Shown piece by piece: positions 63,501 to 64,000 of a stretch of 64,000 nt of DNA. The notes beneath the pieces were generated by a model, which ran no database searches, was not told where the DNA came from, and worked only from the letters and a program-made list of their open reading frames with translations. The translations under genes were made by a program, and so were the position numbers. Origin of the DNA: Nocardia xishanensis NBRC 101358 (lineage in GTDB: Bacteria; Actinomycetota; Actinomycetes; Mycobacteriales; Mycobacteriaceae); NCBI RefSeq assembly GCF_001613365.1, contig NZ_BDCF01000010.1, positions 62,001-126,000 of the forward strand. The letters run 5' to 3'. How positions within the stretch are numbered: the first letter of the stretch is position 1; each line of letters starts with the position of its first letter.

Positions 63501-64000
63501 TCAGCCCGCGAGCCCGACCGACTCGGCAAGCGGATAACCGTGAGCGGCGGCGACTTCGGCGGAGAGCAGCCGTCCGCCGTCCGCGGTGAGCCCGTGCGCG
63601 AGATCAGGATGCGTGAGGCACGCGTCGCGCCACCCGTGGTCGGCGATGGCGCGCACGTACGGGAGGGTGGCGTTGGTGAGCGCGACGGTGGCGGTGTGCG
63701 GTACCGCGCCCGGCATGTTCGCCACGCAGTAGTACAGCGAATTCGCCACGCGGAAGGTCGGATTCGCGTGCGTGGTCGGACGCGAACCGGCGAAACAGCC
63801 GCCCTGGTCGATGGCGATGTCGACCAGCACCGAGCCGGGACGCATCGCCGCGACCATCTCCTCGGTGACCAGTTTCGGCGCCCGCGCGCCAGGCACGAGC
63901 ACCGATCCGATGACCAGGTCGGCCGCGAGCACCGCGCGCTCGACCTCGGCGGCATTGGACGCCACCGTGGTGACGCGCCCCTGGAACAGCGCGTCCAGTT
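63501..64000 (-). CDS. ald: Alanine dehydrogenase, C-terminal part (cut by window)
   Basis: The visible 166 residues are the C-terminal half of L-alanine dehydrogenase, which interconverts alanine and pyruvate with NAD and ammonia. Recognisable: ADLVIGSVLVPGARAPKLVT, GSVLVDIAIDQGGCFAGSRP, NSLYYCVANMPGAVPHTATV and LTNATLPYVRAIADHGW. The N-terminus lies beyond position 64000. It fits the nitrogen theme of the window (glnA1, glnE, glnA2). No defect is visible. Confidence 0.92.
   Translation of the reverse strand, partial: LDALFQGRVTTVASNAAEVERAVLAADLVIGSVLVPGARAPKLVTEEMVAAMRPGSVLVDIAIDQGGCFAGSRPTTHANPTFRVANSLYYCVANMPGAVPHTATVALTNATLPYVRAIADHGWRDACLTHPDLAHGLTADGGRLLSAEVAAAHGYPLAESVGLAG

Overview
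The window comes from a high-GC actinobacterium of the order Mycobacteriales, most likely Nocardia or a close relative. Evidence: strong G/C third-position bias, many GTG starts, WXG100/YbaB-type small proteins, lipoproteins and secreted proteins of mycobacterial style, and a gene order that follows the M. tuberculosis Rv2219-Rv2236c neighbourhood (DUF4191 protein, RDD protein, glnA1, glnE, glnA2, Hip1/CaeA-type hydrolase, panB, RNase H-phosphatase fusion, zinc-ribbon protein, Nif3-like protein, cobC, ptpA, SURF1, cobD). The taxon and the synteny are judged from memory of these families, not from a search.

Layout. 1-7.5 kb is an accessory, defence-like stretch: a two-gene module of an unknown protein plus an SF1 helicase, a membrane-anchored NERD-domain protein, a small secreted protein, and a DarT-DarG DNA ADP-ribosylation toxin-antitoxin pair preceded by a tiny coupled leader ORF. 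A frameshifted gene remnant follows. 8-11.2 kb holds an MFS transporter and three small genes of type VII-secretion flavour. 11.4-18.1 kb holds an EF-G paralogue, a DUF4191 protein, an alpha/beta hydrolase behind a palindromic operator, an RDD protein and glnA1, which has an almost complete GlnR box. 18.2-28.3 kb separates glnA1 from glnE and carries an amidotransferase-less asparagine-synthase-like protein, a secreted tyrosine phosphatase behind a KstR-type operator, hydrolases, an M20 peptidase / monoacylglycerol lipase / type II lumazine synthase operon, a zinc metallopeptidase lipoprotein and a membrane endonuclease/exonuclease/phosphatase protein. 28.4-34.5 kb is glnE, glnA2 and a CaeA/Hip1-like hydrolase.

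34.65-44.0 kb is the most unusual block. It holds three very tightly coupled plus-strand genes (a 948-aa beta-rich protein, a 697-aa double WD40 propeller, a 1156-aa multidomain protein) facing a convergent caspase/metacaspase-like protease, with a shared hairpin terminator between them. The block sits between the caeA-like gene and panB, which are neighbours in M. tuberculosis. No characterised system that I know has this composition, so it is the best candidate here for an undescribed system.

44.3-64 kb is mostly housekeeping: panB, a lipoprotein / prolyl aminopeptidase / CHAD operon, an RNB ribonuclease, RNase P RNA (rnpB, minus strand), a SpoU methyltransferase, a Nudix hydrolase, a secreted chymotrypsin-like protease, the RNase H fusion to Nif3 run on the minus strand, cobC, ptpA-SURF1, cobD, an ECF41-type sigma factor and the 3' part of alanine dehydrogenase. 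Nitrogen assimilation (glnA1, glnE, glnA2, the ATP-PPase, ald) and cobalamin synthesis (cobC, cobD) are the recognisable metabolic themes. Many convergent gene ends carry strong GC-rich hairpins.
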